A DNA stretch of 64,000 nucleotides, from assembly GCF_002742285.1 (NCBI RefSeq), contig NZ_MDGM01000015.1, positions 50,126 to 114,125 of the forward strand, given 5' to 3'. Source of the DNA: Paramylibacter kogurei (GTDB taxonomy: Bacteria; Pseudomonadota; Alphaproteobacteria; Rhodobacterales; Rhodobacteraceae). Of the stretch, positions 54,551 through 63,875 are shown in pieces (position 1 is the stretch's first letter; each line of letters opens with the position of its first letter). The position numbers and the translations under genes are program-made. The notes under the pieces are model-generated. The model was not told the DNA's origin. It did not search any database and saw only the letters and a list, made by a program, of their open reading frames with translations.

Positions 54551-56734
54551 CTAGTTTTTCTTTTTCAACGAATTTAGAATTTGATTGAGGATGTTCTCTG
54601 CATCATCCTCAATTTTTTTCATCCGTTTATCCAGTTTCTTTTCAAACTTCTCAAATGGCTTTTCCGCTGTTTGACGTTTCTTTTCACGCGGGGCGGGTTT
54701 GGCGATTTCCGGCTCTGGTACGCTTGGCGGTTCAACTGGGCGGATCATGTTCAGCGGCGTTGCTGGCATCCCTTGATGCACACGCAACATGGTTTCTTTC
54801 CATATTTCTGCGGGCAGACCACCGCCCGTCACACCGCTTAACTTTGAATTATCGTCATAGCCCATCCAGACACCCGCAACATAATCCCCTGTGAATCCGA
54901 TAAACCATGCATCGCGTGCGGAATTTGTTGTGCCCGTTTTGCCTGCAACTTCGCGGTCTTGCAATTTGGCGCGTCGCCCAGTGCCGGTTTCAACCACTTG
55001 GTTCATCATATAGGTCAATTGTTCCGCGGCGCGATCATTGATCACACGCAACCCGCTTCCGCCTGATTTACCCAACAACGGTTCGGGATCGCCCTGAATG
55101 GTTAGCGCCGTTAAGCCATACGGAATCGCCAATCGGCCACTGTTTAAAATACCGGCATATGCGCCTGTCATTTCCAACAATGTGGATTCAGATGCACCCA
55201 GCGCCAACGCAGGGCCAGGGGCCAAATCACGATTGATTCCAAAATCATGCGCAACAGCTTCGACACGTTTACGTCCGATATCTTCGGACACGCGCACCGC
55301 TGTCGTATTTATTGATTTCGCCAAGGCAGTGGTAAGCGTCGTTTCACCCAAATATGTCCCTTTCAGGTAATTATCTGGCGTCCATGGCCCAGAGCCCGGG
55401 ATATTAATGGTAATCGGTTCATCCAAAACAACGCTGTCATATTGATAGCCTGACTCAAGTGCCGCCGCATAAACGAATGTTTTAAACGCCGATCCCGTTT
55501 GGCGCAGCGCCTGAGTTGCACGGTTAAATGATCCTTCTGCCCCTGTGTGGCGCCCACCAACCATTGCGCGAACTGCGCCGTCTTTGGATAACACCACAAT
55601 GGCGGCTTGGGCTTTTGAGCCTTGTTTCACCTTTTCCTCAAAAACGTATTTCAATGCCTCTTCGGCGGATTTTTGAATGCGTTTATCAAAGGTGGTTTTG
55701 ATCACCACATCTTGCTTGGCGTCTTTGATGATAAATTCTGGTGCGGCTTCCATCACCCAATCTGCGAAATATCCGCCCGCGCGTTCGCGTGCCACTTCTG
55801 ATAATTGAGCGGGGTTTACGCGTGCGTCGGTTGCTTGAGATTTTGTTAAATATCCCTGCGCTTCCATCAGGCCAATAATCAAATTTGCGCGTTCTTGAGA
55901 GCGTTCCAAATTGCGTGTTGGTGCATATCGTGTTGGCGCTTTTAACAACCCCGCCAGCATCGCTGCTTCTGCGGGGTTTACTTCGCGTGCGGATTTTCCA
56001 AAATACCGCTGGCTTGCCGCTTCGAACCCATTTGTTCCCGAACCAAGATATGCGCGGTTTAGATAGATCGCCAGAATTTCATCTTTGGTATATTTCAGTT
56101 CCATCGCAATCGACATCGGAACCTCTTTCAATTTGCGCTTTTTACTTGGCAAATCTAAAAAGTAGACGTCTTTTGCAACCTGTTGCGTGATTGTCGAACC
56201 ACCATGCCCATCAAATGCAGAGCGCCCTTCGCGCAGATTTGTACGAATGGCACCCGCGATCCCGCGCGGGCTGATCCCCAAATGACGATAGAAACGTTTA
56301 TCCTCTGTTGCGATAACAGCGTTTCGCAAATGCGGGGAAATTGTATCGGGTTCAACCAACCCACCAAATTGATCGCCACGCCAAGCAAATGTATTTCCCT
56401 GATGATCCAGCATGGTCACGGAACCGCGTTGGCGTTCATCCATTAAACTATTGGCATCGGGTAAATTGCGATAATCAATTGCAACGAACCCACCCAGAAC
56501 CAATCCAAAAACAATCGCAAATCGGCTCCCCGTCCACCAGATCATGCGACCAAGCGCACGCATACTACGTGTTGCAAAGCCTGCCTTTTTGGCGGGTGTG
56601 CGTTTACGTTTGGCACTACTGCGCGAAGATTTCGCAGCCGTAGGTTTGCTTGGTTTCTTTTTGGATGCCTTTGGGTCTGGAAAGTGCCGTTTGGGCGCTA
56701 CCAGTTTGTGTTTATCCTTGGAACCGTTCGTCAT
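54551..56734 (-). CDS. Class A penicillin-binding protein (PBP1A family)
   Basis: 727 residues. A basic cytoplasmic tail rich in Lys/Pro/Ser and one membrane helix (RFAIVFGLVLGGFVAIDY) precede the glycosyltransferase domain (ATEDKRFYRHLGISPRG with catalytic Glu; GGSTITQQVAKDVYFL). The transpeptidase domain has RQTGSAFKTFVYAAALE (SxxK), KSINTTAVR (SxN) and GKTGTTNSARDAWFIGF (KTG). It polymerises and crosslinks peptidoglycan. A second Lys-rich stretch forms the C-terminus. With two lytic transglycosylases and zapE it adds to the wall and division genes in this window. Confidence 0.95.
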   Translation of the reverse strand: MTNGSKDKHKLVAPKRHFPDPKASKKKPSKPTAAKSSRSSAKRKRTPAKKAGFATRSMRALGRMIWWTGSRFAIVFGLVLGGFVAIDYRNLPDANSLMDERQRGSVTMLDHQGNTFAWRGDQFGGLVEPDTISPHLRNAVIATEDKRFYRHLGISPRGIAGAIRTNLREGRSAFDGHGGSTITQQVAKDVYFLDLPSKKRKLKEVPMSIAMELKYTKDEILAIYLNRAYLGSGTNGFEAASQRYFGKSAREVNPAEAAMLAGLLKAPTRYAPTRNLERSQERANLIIGLMEAQGYLTKSQATDARVNPAQLSEVARERAGGYFADWVMEAAPEFIIKDAKQDVVIKTTFDKRIQKSAEEALKYVFEEKVKQGSKAQAAIVVLSKDGAVRAMVGGRHTGAEGSFNRATQALRQTGSAFKTFVYAAALESGYQYDSVVLDEPITINIPGSGPWTPDNYLKGTYLGETTLTTALAKSINTTAVRVSEDIGRKRVEAVAHDFGINRDLAPGPALALGASESTLLEMTGAYAGILNSGRLAIPYGLTALTIQGDPEPLLGKSGGSGLRVINDRAAEQLTYMMNQVVETGTGRRAKLQDREVAGKTGTTNSARDAWFIGFTGDYVAGVWMGYDDNSKLSGVTGGGLPAEIWKETMLRVHQGMPATPLNMIRPVEPPSVPEPEIAKPAPREKKRQTAEKPFEKFEKKLDKRMKKIEDDAENILNQILNSLKKKN

Positions 56735-56859
56735 CTGCTCGTCGCCTTTTTCAGGTCTATTGGTGAAAGATAGTCGGTCTGAGTCGGTTTGTGGAGTAGC
56801 AACCGAAAGTTATTTTCAGTTGTTGTATGCTTAATTTTTGAACAAATACCAATCATTGA

Positions 56860-57327
<468 letters not shown>

Positions 57328-57350
57328 ACGGCACACGAAGGGAAAATGAA

Positions 57351-58661
57351 ATGAAACGACTTACTCTTGGCCTTGCTGCAACGCTTACCGCTTTACCTGC
57401 GGTGGTGTTTGCAAATGACGCCCCCGCCGATCTGATTGAAACAGGTTATATCCTGACAACATTGTTGTTCTTGGTTGGTGGCTTTTTGGTATTTTGGATG
57501 GCGGCAGGTTTCGCCATGCTGGAAGCGGGACTTGTCCGTTCCAAAAACGTAACAATGCAGTTGACCAAAAACATGGGTCTATTTGGGCTGGCTTGTATTT
57601 TCTATTATTTGCTTGGTTATAACTTGATGTATCCAGGTGATGGCTGGTCTGTTGACGGCGTCATCGGCGCATTTTCAATCACATCATTGGAACCAGTTGG
57701 CCTTGCCGCAAGTGATGCTGCTTTGGATTATGCATCTACCGGTTCTGACTTCTTCTTTCAGTTGATGTTCTGTGCCGCAACGGCATCAATCGTATCAGGT
57801 GCACTTGCTGAACGTATCAAATTGTGGCCATTCCTTGCATTTGTCATCGTTTTGACAGCCGTGATTTACCCAATCCAAGCGTCTTGGAAATGGGGTGGCG
57901 GTTTCTTGGATGCAGCTGGTTTCTTGGACTTCGCTGGTTCAACTGTTGTTCACTCTGTCGGTGGTTGGGCAGCTTTGGCTGGTGCGATTATCCTTGGGCC
58001 ACGTATCGGTAAATACACCAAAGATGGACGCGTTGTTCCATTCTTGGGTTCAAACCTGCCATTGGCGACATTGGGTACATTCATCCTTTGGATGGGTTGG
58101 TTTGGCTTTAACGGCGCATCACAATTGGCGATGGGTACAGTTGGCGATGTCACAGATATTTCGCGTATCTTTGCAAATACAAATGCTGCCGCTGCTGCAG
58201 GTGCGATTGCTGCGCTGATCCTGACACAGCTTTTGTATAAGAAAGCGGACCTTACAATGGTGCTAAACGGTGCATTGGCTGGTTTGGTTGCGATCACTGC
58301 GGAGCCGCTAACACCATCCCTAACAGGTGCCACCTTGATCGGTGCCATTGGTGGTGTGATCGTTGTGTTTGGTGTTCCATTGCTTGATAAATTCAAAATC
58401 GACGATGTTGTTGGTGCGATCCCTGTTCACTTGTTCGCAGGTATCTGGGGTACGATTGCAGTTGTTTTCACAAACGGCGATGCATCACTGGGCACACAGC
58501 TTTATTCAATCATCGTTGTCGGTCTGTTCGTATTCATCACATCATCGGTTCTTTGGTTCATTTTGAAAATGACCGTAGGCATCCGTGTTGGTGAAGAAGA
58601 AGAAATCACAGGCTTGGACGTATCTGAATTGGGTATGCCTGCTTACGATATCGTAAAATAA
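57351..58661 (+). CDS. amtB: Ammonium transporter AmtB
   Basis: 436 residues with a signal peptide (MKRLTLGLAATLTALPAVVFA) and eleven membrane helices. The pore twin histidines are in FAGSTVVHSVGGWAALAGAIILGPR and AIPVHLFAGIWGTIAVVF, and MAAGFAMLEAGLVRSKN is the conserved early block. It conducts ammonium into the cell and is blocked by de-uridylylated GlnK. A terminator follows 33 bases after the stop. Confidence 0.96.
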   Translation: MKRLTLGLAATLTALPAVVFANDAPADLIETGYILTTLLFLVGGFLVFWMAAGFAMLEAGLVRSKNVTMQLTKNMGLFGLACIFYYLLGYNLMYPGDGWSVDGVIGAFSITSLEPVGLAASDAALDYASTGSDFFFQLMFCAATASIVSGALAERIKLWPFLAFVIVLTAVIYPIQASWKWGGGFLDAAGFLDFAGSTVVHSVGGWAALAGAIILGPRIGKYTKDGRVVPFLGSNLPLATLGTFILWMGWFGFNGASQLAMGTVGDVTDISRIFANTNAAAAAGAIAALILTQLLYKKADLTMVLNGALAGLVAITAEPLTPSLTGATLIGAIGGVIVVFGVPLLDKFKIDDVVGAIPVHLFAGIWGTIAVVFTNGDASLGTQLYSIIVVGLFVFITSSVLWFILKMTVGIRVGEEEEITGLDVSELGMPAYDIVK

Positions 58662-58693
58662 TTTCCCGGGGATAGCGATCTATCCTCCACCTG

Positions 58694-58719
58694 ACCGGTC
58701 CTTCGGGGCCGGTTTTTTT
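58694..58719 (+). terminator. Rho-independent terminator of glnK-amtB
   Basis: ACCGGTCC, tetraloop TTCG, GGGCCGGT (one G-T pair) is followed by TTTTTTT. A stable UUCG-capped stem with a T-run: a strong intrinsic terminator. Confidence 0.94.
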
Positions 58720-58730
58720 GTTCTTTAAAG

Positions 58731-58746
58731 TGTGACGCACATCACT
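58731..58746 (+). promoter_or_regulatory. CRP-type palindrome upstream of the RTX gene
   Basis: TGTGA-CGCACA-TCACT, preceded by TTTAAAG and followed by ATACC. It is the same arrangement as the site before the CRP-like gene (41032). It lies 167 bases before the RTX start and 11 bases after the amtB terminator. The remaining AT-rich gap to 58913 holds no other recognised feature and probably contains the RTX promoter. Confidence 0.6.
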
Positions 58747-58913
58747 ATACCAAAAATGTGATCGCTGTTACCGTTCTTGGATAACTAGATATATTTTAGC
58801 GTAACAATTTCAATTTTCATTCAAAATATCACAGTATGTATTTTTGAGCTTTCCGCGCGGATTATTTATTTTCGCCAAGTCTTAATTTTCGCTGTGATCG
58901 TACAGGGGAAACT

Positions 58914-59957
58914 ATGACAACTTTTACTTTTCAAGGCGTATCAATCAGTTCCACAACACCAATCGCCACATTAACAATTGTAACAAGCGCCGCTGACAGC
59001 GTGTTTAGCTACACGGGAGCTGGGGGAATTGGTGACCCCGTTACCTTCGATTATTCAAATGCTTACGATGTCACTTTGGAATACAACGGCACACTTTATA
59101 CTTTCGAAGAGGTTGTTGCATCAAACTTTTATATGTTTGAAACGCAATGGGCGAATGGCCCAACAACAATCGCCGGTTTTCAAATAGGTGGGAACTCCAT
59201 CGCTTTTTCCATTTCTGGCACTTTTTTGAACGATTTTGCCTTATCATCTGCTGAAACATCCGCCGGAGGCATTTTTGCGCCCGACACGGATTTTACTTTT
59301 GCTCAAAGCGATTACACTTCCATTACAGAAAATGACGTGATCGAAGGAAGCAACCAATCAGAGGTTTACGAAACCACATTAGGTGATGATACGATTAACA
59401 GCAGAGGTGGCGACGACACCATAATGGGTGGCGACGGCGATGATGTTGTTAATTCCGGTCGCGGCAGCGATCGTATTGAAGGGGGCGCTGATCAGGATTT
59501 GTTGCGCGGCGGCCAAGGCAATGATTTCATCTATGGTGGCGACGGATTGGATCGCATGATTGGCGGTAGTGATAATGACCTATTGCATGGCGGCGATGAC
59601 AAAGATGTCATGTATGGAGGAAGCGGTAACGACGATGTTGTCGGACAGGATGGCAATGATCGTTTGTTTGGTGGCGATGGTGGCGATCATATGAACGGTG
59701 GCAAAGGCAACGATGTGCTCGCGGGTGGCATCGGAGCCGGTGATATATTCTACTTTTACTTAAATGATGGATCAGATCGGATATTGGATTTTGAAACTGG
59801 CTTAGATCGAATAAGATTTGTTGGTACTGGATTAGAATTTGATGATCTTGATATTTCGGGGCGCGGGACCGATACGGTCATTCGTTATGGCGATTCAAGA
59901 ATTGTGCTCAAAGATGTCGATGTCGATGACATCATGCCAGAAGATTTCGGATTCTAA
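58914..59957 (+). CDS. RTX (hemolysin-type calcium-binding) repeat protein, probable type I secretion cargo
   Basis: 347 residues with no signal peptide. The first 140 residues form a Thr/Ser/Gly-rich beta region I do not recognise. From about residue 150 to 285 run about ten GGxGxDxxx nonapeptides (for example GGDGDDVVN, GGQGNDFIY, GGSGNDDVV) that bind Ca2+ in a parallel beta-roll. The C-terminus (about 290-347) is acidic with FETGLDRIRF and DSRIVLKDVDVDDIMPEDF, the sort of tail that serves as uncleaved type I signal. No catalytic domain is evident. AGGGGAAA precedes the ATG; a terminator follows. Confidence 0.88.
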   Translation: MTTFTFQGVSISSTTPIATLTIVTSAADSVFSYTGAGGIGDPVTFDYSNAYDVTLEYNGTLYTFEEVVASNFYMFETQWANGPTTIAGFQIGGNSIAFSISGTFLNDFALSSAETSAGGIFAPDTDFTFAQSDYTSITENDVIEGSNQSEVYETTLGDDTINSRGGDDTIMGGDGDDVVNSGRGSDRIEGGADQDLLRGGQGNDFIYGGDGLDRMIGGSDNDLLHGGDDKDVMYGGSGNDDVVGQDGNDRLFGGDGGDHMNGGKGNDVLAGGIGAGDIFYFYLNDGSDRILDFETGLDRIRFVGTGLEFDDLDISGRGTDTVIRYGDSRIVLKDVDVDDIMPEDFGF

Positions 59958-59978
59958 ATAAGCATTAAGATGTCGCAT

Positions 59979-60004
59979 TAAAGCTCGCCATTTATGGCGA
60001 GCTT
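59979..60004 (+). terminator. Terminator after the RTX gene
   Basis: AAAGCTCGCCA (59979-59989) and TGGCGAGCTTT (59994-60004) form a perfect 11-bp stem with a 4-base loop. The T-run is only the three bases of the stem end, so strength is uncertain. Confidence 0.7.
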
Positions 60005-60060
60005 TGGTTACATTAAATGGTTAAGAGACTCGCTTTTTTGCACATTGGCAAAGGGGAAAT

Positions 60061-60819
60061 ATGGCAAATATCATAACGCAGCTCACCAATCTGCCTTACC
60101 AACAGCAACGCATCGACCTTGCCGCGGCGTTTCGTTGGACGGCGCGATTGAACATGCATGAAGCAGTGGCCAACCATTTTTCACTGGCGGTGAATGACGA
60201 TGGTACACAGTTTTTGATGAATCCAAATCAGATGCATTTTTCACGGATCAAAGCATCTGACATGTTGTTGATTGATGCGAATGACCCAGAAACACTACAT
60301 GGACCCAATGCACCCGATCCAACCGCTTGGGGATTACACGGAGCAATTCATCGCCATTGTCCTCATGCACGATGCGCCATGCACGTACACTCAATTCACG
60401 CCACTGTATTGGCAAGCCTTGCGGACAGCCGCCTGTTACCCATTGATCAAAACACAGCGACATTTTTCAACCGATATGTCATTGATGAACATTACGGTGG
60501 GCTTGCCTTTGAAGAAGAGGGCGAACGTTGCGCCGAATTGTTCCAAGATCCAAACAAGAAAGTCATGATCATGGGCAATCACGGCGTCATGGTCATTGGC
60601 GATACGGTCGCGGATACGTTTAATCGAATGTATTATTTTGAACGCGCAGCCGAAACATATATTCGCGCATTACAAACAGGTCAGCCATTGCGCGTATTAT
60701 CGGATGACATCGCAGAAAAAACCGCACGCGAACTTGAAGAATACCCTGAACAAGGTGATCGCCATTTGGCAGAGCTAAAAGCGATATTGGATGAAGAAGG
60801 CGCTGCTTACGCGCATTAA
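60061..60819 (+). CDS. Class II aldolase/adducin-family protein
   Basis: 252 residues. ANHFSLAVNDDGTQFLMNP near the start, AMHVHSIHATVLASL (the HxH zinc ligands) near residue 105 and MIMGNHGVMVIGDTVADTFNRMYYFERAAETYIRA (third His) define the family. Members cleave or epimerise sugar phosphates, or are decarboxylases; this long form resembles uncharacterised class II aldolases rather than FucA. AAAGGGG lies before the ATG. Substrate not readable. Confidence 0.9.
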   Translation: MANIITQLTNLPYQQQRIDLAAAFRWTARLNMHEAVANHFSLAVNDDGTQFLMNPNQMHFSRIKASDMLLIDANDPETLHGPNAPDPTAWGLHGAIHRHCPHARCAMHVHSIHATVLASLADSRLLPIDQNTATFFNRYVIDEHYGGLAFEEEGERCAELFQDPNKKVMIMGNHGVMVIGDTVADTFNRMYYFERAAETYIRALQTGQPLRVLSDDIAEKTARELEEYPEQGDRHLAELKAILDEEGAAYAH

Positions 60820-60850
60820 AAAACGTGCCGCACATGTTTGCGCGGCACGT
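60818..60850 (-). terminator. Rho-independent terminator for the DUF533 gene (minus strand)
   Basis: ACGTGCCGC (60823-60831) pairs with GCGGCACGT (60842-60850). On the minus strand the stem is followed by a run of six T, encoded by the A-run at 60818-60823, which overlaps the stop codon of the convergent aldolase gene. On the plus strand there is no T-run. Confidence 0.85.
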
Positions 60851-60857
60851 CAGAAAA

Positions 60858-61658
60858 TTATGCATATAGCGGCTGAACACCCAGCATTTGATGAATTTGG
60901 TTCACTTGCTGTTTGCCAATGTTCATCGCATTTGCAAGATCGTTCAAATATTGCGCTTCGTTTTGGTTATCCAAATTAATGCCCATCAATGACATCATGT
61001 AAACTTGTTGCTCCATGCCATTTGGCACATCAGCGGCAAGACCACTAATATCAATGCCACGGTTCATCTCTGCATTCACAAAGTTGATTTCATCTTGGTC
61101 CAAATCGCCAAGATGCTGTAGCAACTGTTGTTTTTCCGCTTCGTCCACACTGCCATCTGCTTTGGCTGCTTGTAACATCGCGCGGATCATCAAACCTGCG
61201 GCTTCTTCTTCCTTTTGGCTAGGTTTTTGTTGCACTTGACCAAGCCCACCAGCGCTCCCGCTGAGGGCGTCGTTCAACATTCCACCTAAACCACCAGCCG
61301 CGGATCCTGCGCCCAGCTGACCAAGCAAACCACCAAGCCCACCAGCGCCGCCAGAACCAGAAGCGCCACCGCCCAATTGTCCGAGCAAATCACCGATACC
61401 GCCTGCGGATTTACCCCCGCCAAGCTGGCCCAACAAATCGCCGATACCACCGCCAGTGCTTGCGCCGGTTGTTCCTGTGGAACCACCTGTGATGCTGTCC
61501 ATCATACCCTCAAGCCCTGTTGATTGACCCGATGCCGATCCGCCAAACACGCTTCCGCCACCTGATTTTGCAGCGCCGCCGCCGCCGATTACACTTTTGA
61601 CACCGCGCGCGACCGCGTAACCAACTGCAAGTTTTGCAAGCGTTCCAACTAGGCTCAT
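60858..61658 (-). CDS. DUF533/TerB-like protein with glycine-rich repeats
   Basis: 266 residues. A short hydrophobic start (MSLVGTLAKLAVGYAVARGVKSVIGG) is followed by about 100 residues of Gly/Ser-rich sequence with repeats of GGIGDLLGQLGGG and GGLGGLLGQLG. The C-terminal 110 residues form a TerB-like helical domain (AAGLMIRAMLQAAKADGSVDEAEKQQLLQHLGDLD, then YLNDLANAMNIGKQQVNQIHQMLGV). DUF533 proteins include E. coli YebE; the function is unknown, possibly membrane-associated. GGAGGA before the ATG. Single-gene unit ended by its own terminator. Confidence 0.88.
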   Translation of the reverse strand: MSLVGTLAKLAVGYAVARGVKSVIGGGGAAKSGGGSVFGGSASGQSTGLEGMMDSITGGSTGTTGASTGGGIGDLLGQLGGGKSAGGIGDLLGQLGGGASGSGGAGGLGGLLGQLGAGSAAGGLGGMLNDALSGSAGGLGQVQQKPSQKEEEAAGLMIRAMLQAAKADGSVDEAEKQQLLQHLGDLDQDEINFVNAEMNRGIDISGLAADVPNGMEQQVYMMSLMGINLDNQNEAQYLNDLANAMNIGKQQVNQIHQMLGVQPLYA

Positions 61659-61773
61659 GAGAAATCCTCCAAGATAAATGAGTTACCAAGAATATAGGAA
61701 CGCCTTTGCCCCATGCAAAGGGCAAAGGCATTAAAACAAATGGTAAAACGGCGTCATATACTGCCGTTATCAA

Positions 61774-62085
61774 TTACATTTCAATGATTTCAGCGACTTC
61801 GATGCTTCCGCCCTCGTCATTGATCGGGCAACCTTTTGCAATTTCACAGGCTTCTTCAATTGAATTTGCGCTCACGATCGTGAAACCAGACGTTGGATTC
61901 GCACCTCCATTATCCGCAATGCCACTGGCACTTACGGTCTTTGACATGCCCACAGGATTACCAGGGTTTGTAAATTGCGATTCATGCTTATCCATCCAAG
62001 CCTGCCATTTGGCCATCATCTGTTCGCCTTCTTCGGGCGTTTCAGGATTTTTGCCACCGTGATAGACGTAAAGAAATTCAGACAT
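61774..62085 (-). CDS. YciI-related (YCII/DGPF domain) protein
   Basis: 103 residues. EFLYVYHGGKNPETPEEGEQMMAKWQAWMDKH at the start and the C-terminal GFTIVSANSIEEACEIAKGCP are typical of YCII-domain proteins, ferredoxin-like-fold dimers of unclear function often found beside ArsR and SRPBCC genes. The ATG has GGAGAAAG upstream; the frame extends 30 codons further without similarity. Third gene of the ArsR operon, 16 bases after the SRPBCC gene. Confidence 0.87.
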   Translation of the reverse strand: MSEFLYVYHGGKNPETPEEGEQMMAKWQAWMDKHESQFTNPGNPVGMSKTVSASGIADNGGANPTSGFTIVSANSIEEACEIAKGCPINDEGGSIEVAEIIEM

Positions 62086-62101
62086 GTTCTTTCTCCTCTG
62101 T

Positions 62102-62533
62102 TTAATGAGCCATTGTTTCAAGTTTGCGTAAACTTGATGTCCAGCCTTGGTTATGGTTTTGCGCAGATTCTTCATCCGCCAAACCAGAATGCGTCAGGGT
62201 AAAAATGCTTCCACCTTTACCGTCGTCCTCAACGCTCATACTCACAACGCTTTCATGTCCGCGTTGATCCTGTTCATCATGCCATGCCCATGTAAATTCT
62301 ACATAACGCGGTGGCGAAATTTTTTGAACGACACCAGATACTTTGAATTTTTGCCCATCTTTGTTTTCCATAACAGTAACCCAACTACCTGATTGTGTAA
62401 GATCAAGATCAAATTCGGGGCATGTCATGTTTTCTGGTCCCCACCATTTCTTTAAATGTTCAGGCCGGGTGATAAAATCATACACAGTTTCAGGATCAGT
62501 GGGAAAATTTTTTGTAATGACCAAAGGATTCAT
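62102..62533 (-). CDS. SRPBCC/AHSA1-family protein
   Basis: 143 residues of the START/Bet v1-like fold. VITKNFPTDPETVYDFITRPEHLKKWWGPENMTCPEFDLDLTQSG is the family opening and HSGLADEESAQNHNQGWTSSLRKLE its end. These proteins bind hydrophobic ligands; AHSA1-like members linked to ArsR regulators are widespread and uncharacterised. The ATG overlaps the ArsR stop (ATGA). Confidence 0.9.
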   Translation of the reverse strand: MNPLVITKNFPTDPETVYDFITRPEHLKKWWGPENMTCPEFDLDLTQSGSWVTVMENKDGQKFKVSGVVQKISPPRYVEFTWAWHDEQDQRGHESVVSMSVEDDGKGGSIFTLTHSGLADEESAQNHNQGWTSSLRKLETMAH

Positions 62534-62856
62534 TTGGTTTCCTTTTCTGCGATTAAAACTTGTTCCAATCGAGCTAAACTTGATTGCCAAAACTCTTGGT
62601 GGCTGATTGTCCAATTATGAATAGCCATTATGGCTTGTGGACGCACGCGATACATTCGCCGTTGTGCATCAATGCGTTGCTCAACCACACCTGCATTGCG
62701 TAAAATTTTTAAATGGCGCGAAATCGCCGGACCCGAAATGGCCACAATACCTTTCAATGAACCCGCTGATTTTTCACCATTTTCGAGCAATTGATTCACA
62801 ATCGCAAATCGCGTTGGATCAGAAAGTGCAGCAAATGTTGAATTCAGTTTTGACAT
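62530..62856 (-). CDS. ArsR/SmtB-family repressor
   Basis: 108 residues with a winged helix: FAALSDPTRFAIVNQLLENGEKSAGSLKGIVAISGPAISRHLKILRNAGVVEQRIDAQRRMYRV. There is no metal-binding ELCVCDL motif, which places it in the non-metal SdpR-like branch that pairs with SRPBCC partners. It probably represses its own operon (ArsR-SRPBCC-YciI) through the long palindrome 13 bases upstream of its ATG. Confidence 0.93.
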   Translation of the reverse strand: MSKLNSTFAALSDPTRFAIVNQLLENGEKSAGSLKGIVAISGPAISRHLKILRNAGVVEQRIDAQRRMYRVRPQAIMAIHNWTISHQEFWQSSLARLEQVLIAEKETK

Positions 62857-62868
62857 ATTTTAACCATC

Positions 62869-62902
62869 CATTCTTATTTAACAATATAGTTAAATAAGAA
62901 TG
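62869..62902. promoter_or_regulatory. Palindromic operator of the ArsR-type repressor
   Basis: CATTCTTATTTAAC (62869-62882) and GTTAAATAAGAATG (62889-62902) are perfect 14-bp inverted arms around AATATA. The core TTTAAC-N6-GTTAAA is typical of ArsR/SdpR-like operators. It lies between the ArsR start (62856) and the divergent DMT exporter (62963), so it may control both. Confidence 0.85.
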
Positions 62903-62962
62903 TGTCAAATTTTACTCGCTTCTTTGAATTTGCTTCGATACCGTTTTGTCAAAAGAGTCCCA

Positions 62963-63832
62963 ATGCAAAATTCACAAAATACCAAAGGCGCATTTCTTAT
63001 GGCTGGCTCTATGGCGGGCTTTGCCTTTAACGACGCGGCAATAAAACTCGGTGCCACTGACGTTGGCATTTACCAAGCGATTTTCGTACGCGGAGTTTTC
63101 GCATCACTTTTGATCGGATTATTTGCGTGGCGCATGGGGGCATTTAAACAACTGCCAAATAGAGCGGATCTATTCTGGATTGGGTTGCGCACTATGACAG
63201 AGCTTGGCGCAACAATTTGTTTTTTGACCGCACTTTTACACATGCCAATCGCAAATGTTACCGCCATATTACAAGCACTTCCACTGACCGTAAGCCTTGC
63301 GGCCGTATGGTTATTAAATGAAACCATCGGGTGGCGACGTGCAGGCGCCATCATTGTTGGTCTTGTCGGGGTCATGTTGATCATCAAACCTGGGACGGAA
63401 GGATTTAACAATTACGCCATTCTCGCAATGATTGCCGTGGTTTTTATTACATTTCGCGACCTGATCGTTCGCCAATTTTCAGAACAGGTATCAACATTAT
63501 TTGTCAGCTTCATCACAGCAATTGCCATTACACTTGCAGGGGCGATTGTGCTGGTTCTGTCCAATTCTTGGCAACCAATGTCATCACAAACAGTGTTACT
63601 GTTACTACTGGCCTCAGTGCTTATTTTTGCAGGCTATTACTGTTCAATCGCTGCTATGCGATTTGGCGAAGTCGCAATTGTGGCACCGTTTCGCTACAGC
63701 ATTATGATATGGGCAATTTTGTTGGGCTGGATCATATGGGGGGAAACTCCAGACCATCTAACAATGATTGGAATGATGATCGTTGTGTTAATGGGCGTTT
63801 ATACGTTCTGGCGCGAAAGAGTGCGAAAATAG
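62963..63832 (+). CDS. DMT-superfamily (EamA) exporter
   Basis: 289 residues, ten predicted membrane helices in two EamA repeats (AGSMAGFAFNDAAIKLGATDVGIYQAIFVRG; YYCSIAAMRFGEVAIVAPFRYSIMIWAILLGWIIWGE). The second signature is typical of S-adenosylmethionine/riboflavin-type or general metabolite exporters of this clade; substrate unknown. The ATG at 62963 is chosen because the upstream codons (from 62900) overlap the operator and are not family-like. It may share ArsR control with the divergent operon. Confidence 0.87.
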   Translation: MQNSQNTKGAFLMAGSMAGFAFNDAAIKLGATDVGIYQAIFVRGVFASLLIGLFAWRMGAFKQLPNRADLFWIGLRTMTELGATICFLTALLHMPIANVTAILQALPLTVSLAAVWLLNETIGWRRAGAIIVGLVGVMLIIKPGTEGFNNYAILAMIAVVFITFRDLIVRQFSEQVSTLFVSFITAIAITLAGAIVLVLSNSWQPMSSQTVLLLLLASVLIFAGYYCSIAAMRFGEVAIVAPFRYSIMIWAILLGWIIWGETPDHLTMIGMMIVVLMGVYTFWRERVRK

Positions 63833-63875
63833 AATTCCTCACACAGATCACCATCAATACATTCCACCAAATAAG

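Noticed and set aside
60823..60850. Terminator for the class II aldolase gene
   Set aside because: No T-run follows on the plus strand; the T-run exists only on the minus strand, so it serves the DUF533 gene.
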